Assembly: GCA_046306335.1 (NCBI GenBank)
Contig: JBKDXM010000117.1
Coordinates: 1-64,000, forward strand
From: UBA2386 sp046306335
GTDB lineage: Bacteria > Planctomycetota > UBA1135 > UBA2386
Length of the DNA stretch: 64,000 bases
Reading direction: 5' to 3'
Shown: in pieces, positions 28,569 through 38,390 of the stretch
Layout of the letters: each line of letters opens with the position of its first letter
Position numbering within the stretch: the stretch's first letter is position 1
Position numbers and translations under genes: made by a program
Notes under the pieces: generated by a model
What the model saw: the letters and a program-made list of their open reading frames with translations, nothing else
Told to the model about the DNA's origin: nothing
Database searches by the model: none

Positions 28569-29984
28569 TCACCGCGCGAGGTGCTTGTAGAGGGGCTCTT
28601 TGGCCATCTCGTAGACGACCTTGCCGTTCACGAGGGCCGTCGTCACGAAGGTGGCATAGTGCAGCGGATCCCCCTGGAGAATCAAGACATCCGCATCCTT
28701 GCCGGCTTCCAGCGAGCCGATGCGGCGCTCGACGCCGAGGATCTTCGCCGCGTCCAAGGTCAGGGTGCGCAGCGCCTTGCGGTTGTCGAGTCCACCGCGG
28801 ACGGCGAACGCCGCGTCGAGGTGCGGGGTGTTGAGGTCCTGGCCCATGATGCCGCCGGTGCCGACGCCGGCGCCGCCGAACATGCCAACCGGGCAGGTCA
28901 CGGCGACCGGCACGCCGGCCTTGGCCAGCAGGGCCGTGGCCGCGAGGTTGCTGCCGGTGGTGTCGGGGTCGGTCGGGTCGGCCGGGATGCGGTCGCGCGG
29001 GCTCAGGTAGACCATCGAGCCGGTGGCGGCGATCTCGTCCGGCACCAGCCACGCGCTCATCGGCTTCTGCAGCACGACGCCGCGGCCGAGCAGCTTGGCG
29101 ATCGCCATCGCCTGCCGGATGCCGTCGACGTCGCTGCTCTTGGCGTTGCCGCGCCGGACCATGCCGCCGAACGGGTTCATGCTGACGCCGCCGACGCTGA
29201 GCCACAGCATCGCGTCGCCCTTCAGCACGGCGAGCAGCTTCTCGGCGCCCTGCGGCGGCTGCGGCTCCTTGGCCTGCGGGTCGGCGGCCTTCTTCGCCGG
29301 GAACTCGGCGACCGCCTGCAGGTACTCGCGGCACTTCTTGACCGTGTCCTCGAAGCGGTCGCGCTCGGCGAGGCTCATCACCGCGTTCATGCCGACGACG
29401 GTGTCTTCCTTGAGCACCATGCCGCGCACGTCGCCGTACGCGAGCTTGATCACGGCGTTGCTGCCGCCGGGCAGGCCCTGGCCGTTGGCCGAGCCCGACA
29501 GGAACGCGGTGACGCCGGCGGCGAGCGCCTGCTTGATCTCGGGGTCGAACGGATTGACCGTGTCGACGTAGGGCGCGCCGCGGCCAGCGCCCATGCCGTT
29601 GCCCTGCACGCAGACGAAGCCCGGGCTGACGCACTTGCCCTTGGCGTCGATCACCGTCGTGCCCTCGGGCAGCGTCAGGTTGTGGCCGACGGCCTCGATC
29701 TTGTCGTCCGCGATCAGCACCGTCGCGCCGCTCAGGCGCTGGCCGGTGCCGAGGTAGACGTCGCCGCCGACGATGGCGGTGTGCTTCTTCGGCTTCGCTT
29801 CGGGCTTGGCGGCGGGCGCCGCCTCGCTGGGCGCGGTCGCCGGCTGCGGCGCGCCGTCGGGGCGCTGGCCGCGGCGGCCGCGGCCCTGCGCGGGCAGGTC
29901 GAACGCGGTGAGCAGCGCGAGCGCGCCGGCGATGAGGACGTGCGGACGCATGGTGCGGTGGAGGCGGTTGGTCGTCGTGGCCAT
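28569..29984 (-). CDS. Exported amidohydrolase-like protein, metal site lost
   Basis: This 471-residue protein is the last gene of the array. After a signal region and a Pro/Ala/Lys linker (about 35-67) comes the amidohydrolase fold: AIVGGDVYLGTG, DDKIEAVG, VIDAKGKCVSPGF. At the place where active members have His-x-His, it reads CVQGN (125-129). The other expected His, Lys and Asp ligands are also not seen. The closing AAKILGVERRIGSLEAGKDADVLILQGDP, the family C-terminal sandwich, is intact. Two bases separate its ATG from the stop of the upstream gene. It is probably not a metal-dependent hydrolase itself; binding or a structural role is an inference. Confidence 0.85.
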   Translation of the reverse strand: MATTTNRLHRTMRPHVLIAGALALLTAFDLPAQGRGRRGQRPDGAPQPATAPSEAAPAAKPEAKPKKHTAIVGGDVYLGTGQRLSGATVLIADDKIEAVGHNLTLPEGTTVIDAKGKCVSPGFVCVQGNGMGAGRGAPYVDTVNPFDPEIKQALAAGVTAFLSGSANGQGLPGGSNAVIKLAYGDVRGMVLKEDTVVGMNAVMSLAERDRFEDTVKKCREYLQAVAEFPAKKAADPQAKEPQPPQGAEKLLAVLKGDAMLWLSVGGVSMNPFGGMVRRGNAKSSDVDGIRQAMAIAKLLGRGVVLQKPMSAWLVPDEIAATGSMVYLSPRDRIPADPTDPDTTGSNLAATALLAKAGVPVAVTCPVGMFGGAGVGTGGIMGQDLNTPHLDAAFAVRGGLDNRKALRTLTLDAAKILGVERRIGSLEAGKDADVLILQGDPLHYATFVTTALVNGKVVYEMAKEPLYKHLAR

Positions 29985-29986
29985 GG

Positions 29987-31462
29987 TCACGGCTCCTTCT
30001 TGGTTTCGACGCCGCGCAGCCACACGGCGTCCAGTTCGGCAGTGGGCGACAGCGGATCGGCGGTGAACACCAGCAGGTCGGCGTGCTTGCCGACTTCGAG
30101 CGAGCCCGTCGTCTTGTCGACGCCGAGGATCTTCGCCGGCAGCAACGTCACCGCCTTCAGCGCGACGTCCTGCGGCAGGCCGTAGCGGCAGAGTTCCATC
30201 AGGCGGAAGAACAGCTGGCGCACGGCCGGGCCGCTCTCGCCCACGGCGAAGGCGACCTCGACGCCGGCGTCGTGGAACTGCAGCGCCGGGTGCACGAGGT
30301 AGCGCGTGCGCGGCAGCGTCGTCAGCTCCGGCGGCAGCAGCACCGGGCACTGCCACGCCTTCACCTGCTCCAGCGCGACGTCGAGCGTGCCCGACATCGG
30401 ATCGTGGCGCGGCACGGCGACCGCGCGCGGGAACGACAGCTTGTCGCCGACGGCGTCCTGCCAGTGCAGCAGGTCGGCGGCCGAGTCGATCTGCACGATC
30501 GCGCGGCGCTTGCCTTCGAGCAGGTCGGCGAGCACTTCGAGGTTGGGATCCTTGGGCGGCGCCTTGGGGGCCTGCTGCGGCGGCTGCTGCGGCGCGGGCT
30601 GGCCTTGCTGGCCCTGCGGCGCGGGGGCCGGCGTCGGGTTCGGCGGCGGCGGCGGGGTGGGGCTCGGCGTCGGGTTCGGCGTCGGCGTCGGGTTCGGCCC
30701 CGGCTTCGGCGGCTCGCTGCCCTTCGGCGGTTCCGACTTGGCCTCGCCGGGCTTCGCGTCCGCTGGTGGCTGCTGCGGTTGCGGCGGTGGCGTCGGCGGC
30801 GCCGGCGGCTTCTTGCGCTCGTCGACGACCTTCTGCGCCTTCTCGAACTGGTCCTTCAGCAACTTCTTGGTGCCGCCGTCGCGCACCATGCCGACCTGCA
30901 CGAACGCGTCGTCGTCGACGGTGAGTTGCTCGACGGTCTTGCCGTCCGGCCGCAGCACCGCGCCGAGGCCGGGGAAGCCGCCGCCATTGGGGTTGAGCGC
31001 GACCGTCGTCACGCCGGCGCGCAGCAACTCGGCGAACACCGGCTGCTTGCCGTAGAGGCCGTCGACGACCTTCGTCGCCGGCTTGTTCTGCGTGCCGCCG
31101 CCGCCGCTCGGCATCGGGAACTCCATGCCGCCGCGGCCGCCGCGCCGGCCGCCGGCCGGGGCTTCGCCACGCGGCTGCGCTGGTCCGCCGAGCCCGGCGC
31201 GCGACCACGCGCTGACGAGGCCGGGCATCAGCGTCTTGCCGGCGCAGTCGATCACGCGCGCGCCCGGCGGCACGGTCGCGTCGGCGCCGACGGCTTCGAT
31301 CTTGCCGTTGCGCACGACGAGCGTGCCGCGCTCGATCGCCGGGCCGGAGATCGGCAGCAGCCGTGCGTTGGTGAACGCGATCGGCCGGGCGTCCTGCGCG
31401 CGGCAGACGGTCGCGGCGGCGAGCGCCAACAGGGCCGAGAGGGCGGTTCGTACTGGGGTCAT
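29987..31462 (-). CDS. Exported amidohydrolase-like protein with proline-rich insert, metal site lost
   Basis: This 491-residue protein has a signal peptide (TALSALLALAAATVCRAQ). The N-terminal sandwich strand set, VIDCAGKTLMPGLVSAWSR, has SAWSR (84-88) in place of the HxH motif. A very Pro/Gln/Thr-rich insert (about 215-285, runs such as PTPTPNPTPSPTPPPPP) splits the barrel. The C-terminal LLPAKILGVDKTTGSLEVGKHADLLVFTADPLSP is well kept. Its ATG overlaps the upstream stop as ATGA. The insert has a lower-complexity base pattern and could be an unstructured linker. I expect no hydrolase activity. Confidence 0.85.
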   Translation of the reverse strand: MTPVRTALSALLALAAATVCRAQDARPIAFTNARLLPISGPAIERGTLVVRNGKIEAVGADATVPPGARVIDCAGKTLMPGLVSAWSRAGLGGPAQPRGEAPAGGRRGGRGGMEFPMPSGGGGTQNKPATKVVDGLYGKQPVFAELLRAGVTTVALNPNGGGFPGLGAVLRPDGKTVEQLTVDDDAFVQVGMVRDGGTKKLLKDQFEKAQKVVDERKKPPAPPTPPPQPQQPPADAKPGEAKSEPPKGSEPPKPGPNPTPTPNPTPSPTPPPPPNPTPAPAPQGQQGQPAPQQPPQQAPKAPPKDPNLEVLADLLEGKRRAIVQIDSAADLLHWQDAVGDKLSFPRAVAVPRHDPMSGTLDVALEQVKAWQCPVLLPPELTTLPRTRYLVHPALQFHDAGVEVAFAVGESGPAVRQLFFRLMELCRYGLPQDVALKAVTLLPAKILGVDKTTGSLEVGKHADLLVFTADPLSPTAELDAVWLRGVETKKEP

Positions 31463-32673
31463 CGCACGTCTCCGAGTCGGTGGACCAAGGTTCCTTCGAT
31501 GTAGACCGCGCGCGGCGCATGGCGCGGGTCGAGCGGGTCGCCGTCGACCACCTGGAAGTCGGCGTCCTTGCCGACCGTCAGCGAGCCGACGCGGTCGGCG
31601 ACGCCGATCTGGCGCGCGGGCGCGAGGGTCAGCGCCTGCAGGGCCGCCTGCCATGGCAGCCCGAGCCGCGCCGCCACCGCGCCCTGGAGCTGGAACTCCT
31701 CGGCGGCGACGACCGGCGCGTCGGTGTTGATGCTCATGTCGGTGCAGCCGGCGTCCCAGTAGGCCTGGCACATGCCCTGCATGCGGCCGTACGGGTCGAA
31801 CTGGTACATGCGCGGCCCGAGGTTCAGCGGCGTCTTGCGGCGCGCGAGCGCGTCGGCGGCGAGCCAGCCGTCGAAGCAGCCGTGCGACAGCACCATCTGC
31901 ACCGGGAACACGTCCTGGAACATGCGCGCGGTGGCGATGCAGTCGCGCAGGCCGGCGGTGTGGATCAGCACCGGCACTTCCTTCGCGAACACCTGCCGCA
32001 GCTGCTCCAGCTCGGGCTCGAACTTCGGCTGCGGGCCCCTGCCCTCGCGGTGCGCGCGCCACGCCGCCTCGTACTCCTGGCCGCGCTGCAGCTGCCGCGT
32101 CAGCAGCTCCTGGCTGCCCATGCGCGTGGCGCCGAGGTCGCCGCTGCCGCGCTCGGGGTTGAAGCCCTGCGCGACCTTCATCGCGCCCGGCTGGCGCACG
32201 ACCATCGCGTCGAGCGAGCCGCCCCAGCGCATCTTCAGCAGCACGCCGAAGCCGCTGAGGTTGGTGCCCGAGCCGGGGATGAACAGCGTCGTGGTGACGC
32301 CGCCGGCGACGGTGCGCCGGATCGCGTCCTCGCCCGGCTTGACGAGGTCGAGCGTGCGCATCCCGGCGTTGAGCGGGTGCGTCATGTCGTTGATGTCGCC
32401 GCCGCCGCCGCCGCTGACGTGGTGGTGCAGGTCGACGAAGCCCGGGCACAGCCATGCCTCGCCGTGGTCGACGACGCGCGCGCCGGCGGGCACGTTCGTG
32501 GCGGCGCGCGGACCGATCGCCGTGATGCGGCCGCCCTCCTCGACCAGCGCGCCGCCGTCGATCGGCGGCGCGTCGACCGGCAGGATGCGCGCGGCGAAGT
32601 GCACGGTCGCCTGCGCCGAAACGGCGGCGGCGGACGCGAGCAACGCGCAGGCGATGGCGGCGGGGGAGGTCAC
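31459..32673 (-). CDS. Exported amidohydrolase with intact metal-binding motif
   Basis: This 404-residue protein starts at GTG 32673 and has a signal (IACALLASAAAVSAQ). It is one of only two array members with the metal site: CPGFVDLHHH (HxH at 83-85), later VLIHTA, VLSHGCFDGW and SINTDAPV, which supply the remaining His ligands and the catalytic Asp of the imidazolonepropionase-like amidohydrolase branch. The C-terminal PARQIGVADRVGSLTVGKDADFQVVDGDPLDP is standard. The segment RPERGSG-like NPERGSGDLGATRMGSQELL is shared with the neighbouring active gene, so the two are close paralogues. Cyclic amide or dipeptide-like substrates are plausible; none can be named. Confidence 0.9.
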   Translation of the reverse strand: MTSPAAIACALLASAAAVSAQATVHFAARILPVDAPPIDGGALVEEGGRITAIGPRAATNVPAGARVVDHGEAWLCPGFVDLHHHVSGGGGGDINDMTHPLNAGMRTLDLVKPGEDAIRRTVAGGVTTTLFIPGSGTNLSGFGVLLKMRWGGSLDAMVVRQPGAMKVAQGFNPERGSGDLGATRMGSQELLTRQLQRGQEYEAAWRAHREGRGPQPKFEPELEQLRQVFAKEVPVLIHTAGLRDCIATARMFQDVFPVQMVLSHGCFDGWLAADALARRKTPLNLGPRMYQFDPYGRMQGMCQAYWDAGCTDMSINTDAPVVAAEEFQLQGAVAARLGLPWQAALQALTLAPARQIGVADRVGSLTVGKDADFQVVDGDPLDPRHAPRAVYIEGTLVHRLGDVR

Positions 32674-32710
32674 GGCGTGGGGGGGCGGCGGTCTCAGGTC
32701 AACGGGCGGG

Positions 32711-34123
32711 TCACCAGACGGGCCGCGTCGGATCGCGGCGGTAGCAGATCTGGCCGCTGACGATCATCAGTTGCACGTGGCTGCGCGGGTCGATCGGGTC
32801 GCCGCTCCAGACGCCGAGGTCGGCGTCCTTGCCGCGCTCCAGCGAACCGACGCGGTGGTCGATGCCGGCGAAGCGCGCGTTGTTGATCGTCAGCGCGCGC
32901 AGCGCGACCTCGTGCGGCAGGCCCAGGCGCACGCCGATCGCGGCCTGCACCGTCAGCTGCTCCTGCGGCACGACCGGCGAGTCGGTGTTGACGCCGATGC
33001 CGTCGCGGCCGAGGCCGGCGACCGGATCGCGCCAGCTGTAGTACTTGCCGCCGTCGTGCCACGTCTGCATCAGGCCGAGGAACTGCGACGTCGCGCGGTC
33101 GAAGTGGTAGTTGCGCGGGCCGGCGGCGACGGCCATGCCCGTGTCGTAGGCGTTGCCCGACAGCCGGTAGGCGTCGAACTCGCCGTGCACGACGACGGTC
33201 CACAGGCCCATCTCCTGGCGCAGCATCTGCAGCGTCTGCAGCACGACCTGGTAGATCTGCGTGTGCACCGACACGAGGTACTCGTGGCGGAACAGGCCGC
33301 TGATGAGCTCCAGCGTCGGATCGAACGCCGGCTTGCTGCCCTTGCCCTGTTCGTGCAGCAGCATCGCCTCCCAGTAGCGCTTGCCGTCGAGCAGGGTCAT
33401 GCGGATGCCCTCGCTCATGCCCATCATGTCGGTGCCGAGGTCACCGCTGCCGCGCTCGGGGTTGCCGGCCTGGGCGATCTTGAGGCTGCCCGGGAAGCGC
33501 ACCAGCGCCTCCTCCGGCGACCGGGCCCACGTCTTGGTCAGCGTGCCGAAGCCGCCCATGTTCGAGCCCGAGCCCGGGATGTACAGCGCGGTGCTGATCC
33601 CGCCCGCGCGCGCGGCGCGGATCTGGTCGTGCTCCATGCTGATCAGGTCGAGCGTGCGGAACTCGGGGTTGGTGGGATGCACCGTGTCGTTGAGGTCGAA
33701 GCTCTCCGACGCGATGTGGCAATGCATCTCGACCAAGCCCGGCACGATCACCGCGTCGCCGCAGTCGACGACCTCGTAGCCGGCCGGGATGGCGACGTCC
33801 TTCGCGGCGCCGACGGCCTCGATCAGGCCGTCCTTGGTCAGCACGACGCCGTCCAGGATCGGCGCGGCCGTGACCGGCAGCACCTTGGCGGCGCGGAAGG
33901 CGTAGCCGGGGCTCGGCAGGCCGCGCGGGCCCCACTTCGCCACCTTGTAGTCCTTCTCGTCCTTCGGCCGGCGCGGCCGCCACGTCTCGAACGGCTTGTC
34001 CGGCAGGTTCGGCGCGCCGGCGGCGGACTTGGGCGCGTTGGCGGCGGCCGCGGCGGCGGGTTGCTGCGCGGCGAGGGATGCCGCCGCGAGCGCGGCGGCG
34101 ACGGCGAGCGGAGCGCGGATCAC
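32711..34123 (-). CDS. Exported amidohydrolase with intact metal-binding motif
   Basis: This 470-residue protein starts at GTG 34123, which overlaps the upstream stop as GTGA. Its signal is MIRAPLAVAAALAAASLAAQ. A Trp/Arg/Lys-rich segment FETWRPRRPKDEKDYKVAKWGPRG precedes the fold. The active-site set is present: VPGLVEMHCH (HxH at 134-136), VSVHTQ, VVVHGEFDAY and GVNTDSPVV. It shares TALYIPGSGSNMGGFGTL and NPERGSGDLGT with the active gene downstream, so they are recent duplicates. It lies 37 bases upstream of that gene. A metal-dependent hydrolase in the periplasm is expected; the substrate is unknown. Confidence 0.9.
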   Translation of the reverse strand: MIRAPLAVAAALAAASLAAQQPAAAAAANAPKSAAGAPNLPDKPFETWRPRRPKDEKDYKVAKWGPRGLPSPGYAFRAAKVLPVTAAPILDGVVLTKDGLIEAVGAAKDVAIPAGYEVVDCGDAVIVPGLVEMHCHIASESFDLNDTVHPTNPEFRTLDLISMEHDQIRAARAGGISTALYIPGSGSNMGGFGTLTKTWARSPEEALVRFPGSLKIAQAGNPERGSGDLGTDMMGMSEGIRMTLLDGKRYWEAMLLHEQGKGSKPAFDPTLELISGLFRHEYLVSVHTQIYQVVLQTLQMLRQEMGLWTVVVHGEFDAYRLSGNAYDTGMAVAAGPRNYHFDRATSQFLGLMQTWHDGGKYYSWRDPVAGLGRDGIGVNTDSPVVPQEQLTVQAAIGVRLGLPHEVALRALTINNARFAGIDHRVGSLERGKDADLGVWSGDPIDPRSHVQLMIVSGQICYRRDPTRPVW

Positions 34124-36951
34124 TGCTTGTCCTCCCGGCGGTCGACGACCACGCGGCCGTTGCACACGACGACGAGCACGCGACTCTGCGGCTCGAACGG
34201 ATTGCCCGAGAACGCCACGAGGTCGGCGTCGCGGCCTTTCTGCAGCGAGCCGATGCGGTCGTCGAGGCGGAAGGCCTTCGCCGTCGCCGACGACAGGCCC
34301 GCGAGCGCGTCCGCCGGGCTGAGGCCGTAGCGCACCGCGTAGGCGGCGTGCAGCGGCAGCAGGCCGGCGTTCTTGCACTCGCCGCTGCCGAACAGCACCG
34401 GCAGGTCGAGGTCGGCGAACTGCGCGGCGACGTTCTTCACCTCGCCCTTGTCCTCGAACACGGTCTCCGGCCCGACCATGACCACGGGCTTGCGGCCCTT
34501 GAGCAGTCCGGCGTCGTCGACGAGGTCGTCGACGCCCGTCAGCACGTACGGCACGCCTTCCTTCTCCAGCAACTCGACGACGTCGGCGATGGCCGCGCCG
34601 CGGTTGCAGCGCACGACCAGCGCGGCCCGCTTCTCCAGCGCGGCGCGCAGCGGCTCCAGGCCTTCCTCGGTCTTCGGCGGCTTGGGCCGGCCGTCCTCGT
34701 CGGGTTTGCTGGCGCTGCTGCGGCGCGGCGGCGGCGAGCCGGCGGTCTTGCTGGTGCGGCGCGCGATCAGGTCCTGGTCGCCCATGCGGCCGAGCGCGAT
34801 CTTCGACGTCAGCACGTCGTCCTTGATCGTGCCTTCGAGCGTCGTCTGGCCGCCCATGCCGCGGAACTCCAGCTTGAGCCGGCCGTTCTCGAACGAGCCG
34901 CCGGCGATCGGCTGCGCCGGCAGTTCGCGGCCGGCGAAGGCGATCTTGATGGTGCCCTCGACCTTCGTGCCGCTGAGCTTCAGGTCGAGCGTGAACTTCA
35001 GCTGCACCTGGCCTTGCACGTCGAGGTCGCCCTCCCAGACGCCGCTGACCGGGTCGACCGGGGCGGCCTCGGGCTTGTCCTCGGCGGGCGGCGGCGGCGC
35101 TGGCTGCGTCTCCGCCTTCTTGCCGCCGAGCCAGTCGGCGAGCTCCTTCTCGTGCTTCTTCCAGGCCTCGACGTACTGCTTGCCGCGGTTGAGCTGCTCG
35201 GCGAAGCCGCGGATGCCGTCGGGGCCGACGGCGTCGTGGCTCATGCGCAGGCCGGCGATCGGCCGCACGGTCATCGCCGCGTGGTCGGCGGCGCCGGTCT
35301 TGATCGCGGCGATGCGGCCGGCGACCGGCGCGCCGTCCTTGCCGGCGACGAGCAGCGTGGTGATGCCCTCGCGCAGCGCCGGCGCGAACATCGGGTCGTC
35401 GTGCGCGATCGCGTCGTGCAGGCGCTGGTCGGGCTGCCCGGGCGGCACCAGCATGCCGTCGCCGGCGAGGCCGAGGTGCGAGAAGCCGTCGATCAGGCCC
35501 GGCGTGACCACGGCGTCCGGCAGGTCGATGACCTCGGCGCCGTACGGGATCGCGAGCGCTTCGCCGACCGCCTTGACGCGGCCGTCCTGCATCAGCACGA
35601 CGCCGTTGCGGACCGTGCGGCCGGTGCCGTCGTGCACGAGGCCGGCGCGGACCGCCAGCACCGTCGACGTCGTCTTGCGCGCGTAGGCGCGCTCGCCGTC
35701 GACCCAGGTCTGCTCGACCAGCGTGCCGACCGCGAGCGGGTCGCCGCTGAGCACGACGAAGTCGGCGTCCATGCCGGGCTGCAGCGTGCCGACGCGGCCG
35801 TCGACGCCGAGGATCGCCGCGGCGTCGGCGCCGATCGCGCGCAGCGCCTTGTCGGCGGGCAGGCCGTGGCGCACGGCGACGGCGACCGCCATCAGGTAGT
35901 CGCGCAGCGGCACGCCGGGCGCGGGCGCGAGGCCGATGCGCAGGCCCTTCCTGGCGGCGGCGGCCGGCGCGTCGGGGCGCGGCTCCAGCGCCTTCAGCAG
36001 GCGGTCCTCGCCGCCGGGGTTGGCGCGGCCAAAGCGCACCGGCACGCGGAAGATGGCGCCGACCTGCTGGGCAGCGGCGAGGTCGGCGACCTCGGCGATC
36101 TCCTGCGGGTCCTCCAGCACCATGCGCAGGCCGAGCTCCTTCTGCAGCATCAGCGCGCGGCGGATGTCGTTGGCGAGGAAGGCGCCGGCGCGCACGGGCA
36201 GCGCGCCCTTGATGACGTCGGCGAGCGGGCGTTCGTCGTAGCGGTGCTCGGCCGGGCCGTCGCCGCCGGCGCGCGCGTCCTTGTCGGTCGCCGCGGCGAA
36301 CGCGGCGCGCAGTTCGGCGAGCACGCTGATGCGCGCGGTCGGCGTCTGGATGCGCGCGGCCTCCAGCGGGTCCTCGTCGGTCGGGTGCGGCGTCGGCTCG
36401 AACACGCGCGGCGCGTTGAGCGCGCCCTCGGCGAAGTTGACGCGCAGCGCGGCGCTGTCGTCGAGCACGCGGGCCACGAGGTCGCGTCCGGCGAGCTTGA
36501 CGACCGCGCCCTGGCCGCCGACGAGCCGCTGGCGGCCGGGCGACAGGTACGCGGTGGTCACGCCACCCTGCAGCGCGGCGAGTTGGTTGCGCTCGAAGTC
36601 GAACTGGTCGACGGCGAGCGCGTCGGGCGCGAACTGGTACTCCGAATCGGCGCCGGTCGCGAGGTCGCTGTCGGCGGCGACGATGCCGGGCATGACCACG
36701 CGGTCGCGGGCGTCGACGATCGGCGCGTCGGCGGCCGGCGCGTCCTTGCCGATGCCGCGCACCTTGCCGTCGACGACCTGCAGCCACGCGCCGCGCAGCG
36801 GCGGACTGCCGTCGCCGAGCAGCAGCGTGCCGCAGCGCACCCAGAAGGTGCGCGCCGGCGGCGCGGCGGCGTCCTGCGGACCCTGCGCTGCGCCGACCGC
36901 GGCGAACGCGGCGGCGGCGAGCAGCAGCCGGAAGGAATGCGTGCCGCGCAT
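34120..36951 (-). CDS. Exported tandem double amidohydrolase-like protein, both metal sites lost
   Basis: This 943-residue protein carries two amidohydrolase-like units in one chain. Unit 1 has DARDRVVMPGIVAADSDLATG and ends in AAAILGVDGRVGTLQPGMDADFVVLSGDP. Unit 2 starts at RAGLVHDGTGRTVRNGVVLMQDG, has VVTPGLIDGFSHLGLAG, and ends in AKAFRLDDRIGSLQKGRDADLVAFSGNP. Neither unit has HxH. Between the barrel parts of unit 2 is a beta-rich insert (VSGVWEGDLDVQGQVQLKFTLDLKLSGTKVEGTIKI), which looks like a lipocalin-like or DUF-type small barrel. Its ATG overlaps the upstream stop as TGATG. The double length arose by fusion or tandem duplication. Confidence 0.85.
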   Translation of the reverse strand: MRGTHSFRLLLAAAAFAAVGAAQGPQDAAAPPARTFWVRCGTLLLGDGSPPLRGAWLQVVDGKVRGIGKDAPAADAPIVDARDRVVMPGIVAADSDLATGADSEYQFAPDALAVDQFDFERNQLAALQGGVTTAYLSPGRQRLVGGQGAVVKLAGRDLVARVLDDSAALRVNFAEGALNAPRVFEPTPHPTDEDPLEAARIQTPTARISVLAELRAAFAAATDKDARAGGDGPAEHRYDERPLADVIKGALPVRAGAFLANDIRRALMLQKELGLRMVLEDPQEIAEVADLAAAQQVGAIFRVPVRFGRANPGGEDRLLKALEPRPDAPAAAARKGLRIGLAPAPGVPLRDYLMAVAVAVRHGLPADKALRAIGADAAAILGVDGRVGTLQPGMDADFVVLSGDPLAVGTLVEQTWVDGERAYARKTTSTVLAVRAGLVHDGTGRTVRNGVVLMQDGRVKAVGEALAIPYGAEVIDLPDAVVTPGLIDGFSHLGLAGDGMLVPPGQPDQRLHDAIAHDDPMFAPALREGITTLLVAGKDGAPVAGRIAAIKTGAADHAAMTVRPIAGLRMSHDAVGPDGIRGFAEQLNRGKQYVEAWKKHEKELADWLGGKKAETQPAPPPPAEDKPEAAPVDPVSGVWEGDLDVQGQVQLKFTLDLKLSGTKVEGTIKIAFAGRELPAQPIAGGSFENGRLKLEFRGMGGQTTLEGTIKDDVLTSKIALGRMGDQDLIARRTSKTAGSPPPRRSSASKPDEDGRPKPPKTEEGLEPLRAALEKRAALVVRCNRGAAIADVVELLEKEGVPYVLTGVDDLVDDAGLLKGRKPVVMVGPETVFEDKGEVKNVAAQFADLDLPVLFGSGECKNAGLLPLHAAYAVRYGLSPADALAGLSSATAKAFRLDDRIGSLQKGRDADLVAFSGNPFEPQSRVLVVVCNGRVVVDRREDKQ

Positions 36952-38390
36952 CAGCGGACCTCGCGGCCGTCGCCGCCGGACTTGGGCGCGTCCTGCTTGC
37001 CGCCCTCGGCCTTCGCCGGTTCGGCCTTGGCGGGCTCGGCGCCGTCCTTCTTGTCGCCGTCCTTCTTGTCGGTTTCCTTCTTCTCGGTTTCCTTCTTCTC
37101 CGGGCCGGCGGCCTTGCTGGCCTTGGCCTTCTCGGCCTCGAACAGGTACTGCAGGCGCGGGTCCTTGCTGCGCTCGTAGACGACCTGGCCTTCGAGCACG
37201 ACGGTCTCGACCCACGTCGTCGCCTGCAGCGGATCGCCGGTCAGGATCTGCAGGTTGCCGAGCTTGCCCTCGCCGAGCGAGCCGATCTGGTCGCCGAGGC
37301 CGAGCAACTGCGCGGGCACCATGGTCAGCGCCTCGATGGCCTTGTCGCGCGCGATGCCGTTGCGCACGCACGCGCCGAGCTGCCACCACGGGTAGCTCGT
37401 CGGGCCGCCGAGGCCCAGCGTCAGCGCGAACGGCACGCCGGCGTCGGCGAGCAGCTTGGCGGTGCAGAAGCGCTTCTCCTTCTGCGTCTCCTCGTCGGTC
37501 TCGAAGTACTCGATGGCGTCGTCGAGCACGACCGGCTTGCCGAGCTTCTTCACCAGTCCGACGGCCTCGTCGATGTTGCTGCCGAGCACGATCTGCAGGT
37601 CGAGGTCCTGCGCCAGCCGCAGCGCCTCGTCCATCTCGGCGAAGCTCGGCACGTACAGCCAGCCCTTCTGCTTCTTCTGCACGAGGTCGACCGCGCCCTT
37701 CTTGGTGCGGTCGATCTCCTCCGTCCACTTCTTGTCGGCCGGGATCGCGCCCGCCGCCTGCTCCTTCTCGAACTCGCCCTTGCGGCGGTCGAAGTCGGCG
37801 AGGTACTCGCGCACGTCGGCGATGGCGCGGCGCAGGCGCCGGATCTGCTGCAGCCGGCCGCCGCCGCCGCCCGACGCGAGCGACATCTTCATGCCGGTGT
37901 TGGCGGCGATCGTCATGTCCTCGACCGTGCGCCCGAACGGCCGCACGACCATGCCCTGGCCGGCGAGCAGCGTCTGGTTGCCGGGCATCACGTGCACGGC
38001 GCCGACGCCGTTGCGCAGGCAGTCCTCGAAGTACACGGCCGCGGGGTCGATCGCGTCGGCGACCGTCAGCCACGTCACGTTGTGCATTTTCTCGTTGACG
38101 TTGCGCACGCCGCGCTGCGAGTGCGCGACGACCCACGTCGGCATCACGGTCTTGCCGGTGGCGTCGATCACCTTGGCGGCCCACGGGATCTCGACCTCGG
38201 ACTGCTTGCCGACCTTGGTGATGCGCCCGTTCTGGATCAGCACGACGCCGTCGTCGACGACGGGGCCGCTGACGGGGACGATGCGGCTCGCCTTGACAGC
38301 GAGCAGGTCCTGGGCGACGGCGGGCAGGGCCGCGAGCGCGGCGGCGACGGCGCAACGAAGGAGCGAAGCGGGGAGCGACATGGAGTGCAT
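36951..38390 (-). CDS. Exported amidohydrolase-like protein, metal site lost, charged tail
   Basis: This 479-residue protein starts at ATG 38390, with AGG 7 bases upstream; ATG 38381 is an alternative. Signal: LLRCAVAAALAALPAVAQ. The metal motif position reads VMPTWVVAHSQRG, with a single His. The barrel includes GVGAVHVMPGNQTLLAGQGMVV and the C-terminal LLGLGDQIGSLGEGKLGNLQILTGDP. The last 60 residues are a Lys/Glu/Ala-rich low-complexity tail (KKETEKKETDKKDGDKKDG). Its first 154 bases are overlapped in another frame by the upstream gene, whose natural stop appears lost. Confidence 0.85.
   Translation of the reverse strand: MHSMSLPASLLRCAVAAALAALPAVAQDLLAVKASRIVPVSGPVVDDGVVLIQNGRITKVGKQSEVEIPWAAKVIDATGKTVMPTWVVAHSQRGVRNVNEKMHNVTWLTVADAIDPAAVYFEDCLRNGVGAVHVMPGNQTLLAGQGMVVRPFGRTVEDMTIAANTGMKMSLASGGGGGRLQQIRRLRRAIADVREYLADFDRRKGEFEKEQAAGAIPADKKWTEEIDRTKKGAVDLVQKKQKGWLYVPSFAEMDEALRLAQDLDLQIVLGSNIDEAVGLVKKLGKPVVLDDAIEYFETDEETQKEKRFCTAKLLADAGVPFALTLGLGGPTSYPWWQLGACVRNGIARDKAIEALTMVPAQLLGLGDQIGSLGEGKLGNLQILTGDPLQATTWVETVVLEGQVVYERSKDPRLQYLFEAEKAKASKAAGPEKKETEKKETDKKDGDKKDGAEPAKAEPAKAEGGKQDAPKSGGDGREVR

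Noticed and set aside
34078..37179. 1033-codon plus-strand frame across two amidohydrolase genes
   Set aside because: Antisense shadow; the minus-strand frame encodes recognisable domains and overlapping start/stop signals.
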